This document shows positions 4,356 through 5,134 of a stretch of DNA of 5,134 bases, one piece after another. Positions within the stretch are counted from its first letter, which is position 1. Every line of letters begins with the position of its first letter. This stretch comes from Chryseobacterium gleum (GTDB lineage: Bacteria; Bacteroidota; Bacteroidia; Flavobacteriales_D; Crocinitomicaceae): the NCBI GenBank assembly GCA_943326315.2, contig CALPSU020000193.1:1-5134 (forward strand). Reading direction: 5' to 3'. Under the pieces are notes generated by a model. That model was given only the letters and a program-made list of their open reading frames with translations. It was not told the DNA's origin and ran no database searches. The position numbers and the translations under genes are program-made.

Positions 4356-5134
4356 ATGCGAGTTTATTTAGACAATGCTGCAACAACACGAATTGCACCT
4401 GAAGTTATTGAAGTGATGATTCCTATTCTTACAAATGAATTTGGAAATCCGTCTTCTTCTCACTTTTATGGCAGACAAGCAAAAGCATCTATCGAAACTT
4501 CACGTAGAAAAATTGCAAAATTATTAAACTGCCAACCTTCTGAAATTATATTTACTTCTGGTGGTACTGAAGCAGATAATATGGCACTTTATTCATCTGT
4601 TAATCAAATGGGAGTTAAACATATTATAACTTCTGTAATTGAACATCATGCGATTGGTCATACAGCTGAAGCTATTGAAAAAGAAGGATTAGCGAGAGTA
4701 AGTTATGTAAAATTAGATTCAAAAGGAAATATAGATTTAACTGATTTAGAACGATTACTTCAAACAGAAGACAAAACGTTGGTTTCATTAATGCATGCTA
4801 ACAATGAAATTTCAACGTTATTACCGCTTCAAAAGGTAAGTCAATTATCTCGTAAATACGATGCTTTTTTCCATTCTGACACTGTACAAACAATGGGGCA
4901 TTATTCATTTGATTTACAAGAATTAGACATTGATTTCATTACAGGGGCAGGACATAAATTTCACGGCCCAAAAGGAATTGGATTTTTATACATCAATAAA
5001 AAAGTAAAAGCGGAAGCTTTAATTCACGGTGGAGCGCAAGAAAGAGGACTTCGTGGTGGAACGGAAAATATTTATGGAATTGTTGGTATTGCAAAAGCAT
5101 TGGAATTAGCTTATGAAGATGTTGAAGGTCACCA
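4356..5134 (+). CDS. Cysteine desulfurase of the NifS/IscS family, C-terminus beyond the window
   Basis: This is a PLP-dependent enzyme that takes sulfur from L-cysteine as an enzyme-bound persulfide for Fe-S clusters, thiolated tRNA and other acceptors, in the cytoplasm. The frame is open to the window edge: 259 residues of a protein usually near 380-400. It starts MRVYLDNAATT, the family's normal N-terminus. Visible active-site elements are TSGGTEADN (68-75), EHHA with H97 expected to stack on PLP, HANNEIST (147-154), HSDTVQ with D175 and Q178, the PLP lysine K201 in GAGHKFHGPKGIGF, and ERGLRGGTEN (229-238). RGGTEN suits group I NifS/IscS-type enzymes. The catalytic-cysteine loop is not in the window, so the exact subfamily and partner (IscU, tRNA modification) cannot be settled. 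It has its own likely promoter, and I infer no link to the ACMSD gene. Confidence 0.93.
   Translation, partial: MRVYLDNAATTRIAPEVIEVMIPILTNEFGNPSSSHFYGRQAKASIETSRRKIAKLLNCQPSEIIFTSGGTEADNMALYSSVNQMGVKHIITSVIEHHAIGHTAEAIEKEGLARVSYVKLDSKGNIDLTDLERLLQTEDKTLVSLMHANNEISTLLPLQKVSQLSRKYDAFFHSDTVQTMGHYSFDLQELDIDFITGAGHKFHGPKGIGFLYINKKVKAEALIHGGAQERGLRGGTENIYGIVGIAKALELAYEDVEGH

Overview
The window is AT-rich DNA, most probably from a member of the Bacteroidota, class Flavobacteriia. Three observations support this. Start codons are preceded by A/T-rich stretches with no clear Shine-Dalgarno sequence. Exact copies of the Bacteroidota -7 element TAnnTTTG lie just upstream of both plus-strand genes. The intergenic regions hold repeat types that I associate with Flavobacteriia genomes. 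The assignment rests on these features and on protein resemblance; no database search was run.

Left part (1-2818, transcribed right to left). The first 116 bases are the 5' end of hisS (histidyl-tRNA synthetase) on the minus strand, cut by the window edge. A gap of about 267 bp follows, with two degenerate, oppositely oriented copies of an ACCACAGAG/CTCCGTGA-type repeat and a possible weak hisS promoter. Next is a compact minus-strand operon in transcription order paaA, a GreA/GreB-like gene, paaB, paaC. PaaA, PaaB and PaaC are the catalytic, bridging and structural subunits of the phenylacetyl-CoA 1,2-epoxidase, which opens aerobic phenylacetate degradation. The extra gene is joined to paaA by an ATGA overlap and encodes a coiled-coil protein with a very acidic tip and a GreA-type C-terminal domain. 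The reductase gene paaE and the maturation gene paaD are not in the window, so the paa genes are split in this genome.

Centre (2819-3051). This is a divergent regulatory region of 233 bp between paaA and the next gene. It contains a set of nested inverted repeats over about 80 bp, whose plus-strand right arm carries a perfect TAnnTTTG -7 element, and a separate 14-bp palindrome closer to paaA. The layout suggests that the two directions share control.

Right part (3052-5134, left to right). A complete gene encodes 2-amino-3-carboxymuconate-6-semialdehyde decarboxylase (ACMSD) of the kynurenine route of tryptophan breakdown. A gap of 296 bp follows, with a degenerate hexamer repeat and three small GC-rich hairpins, two of them with a TTCG loop. 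The window ends inside a cysteine desulfurase of the NifS/IscS family, open at the right edge and lacking its catalytic-cysteine region.

Functionally, the centre pairs two oxygen-dependent aromatic catabolic steps back to back: phenylacetyl-CoA epoxidation and the kynurenine branch decarboxylation. Housekeeping genes (hisS, a cysteine desulfurase) flank them. The GreA-like gene inside the paa operon and the nested dyad between the divergent genes are the least ordinary features.
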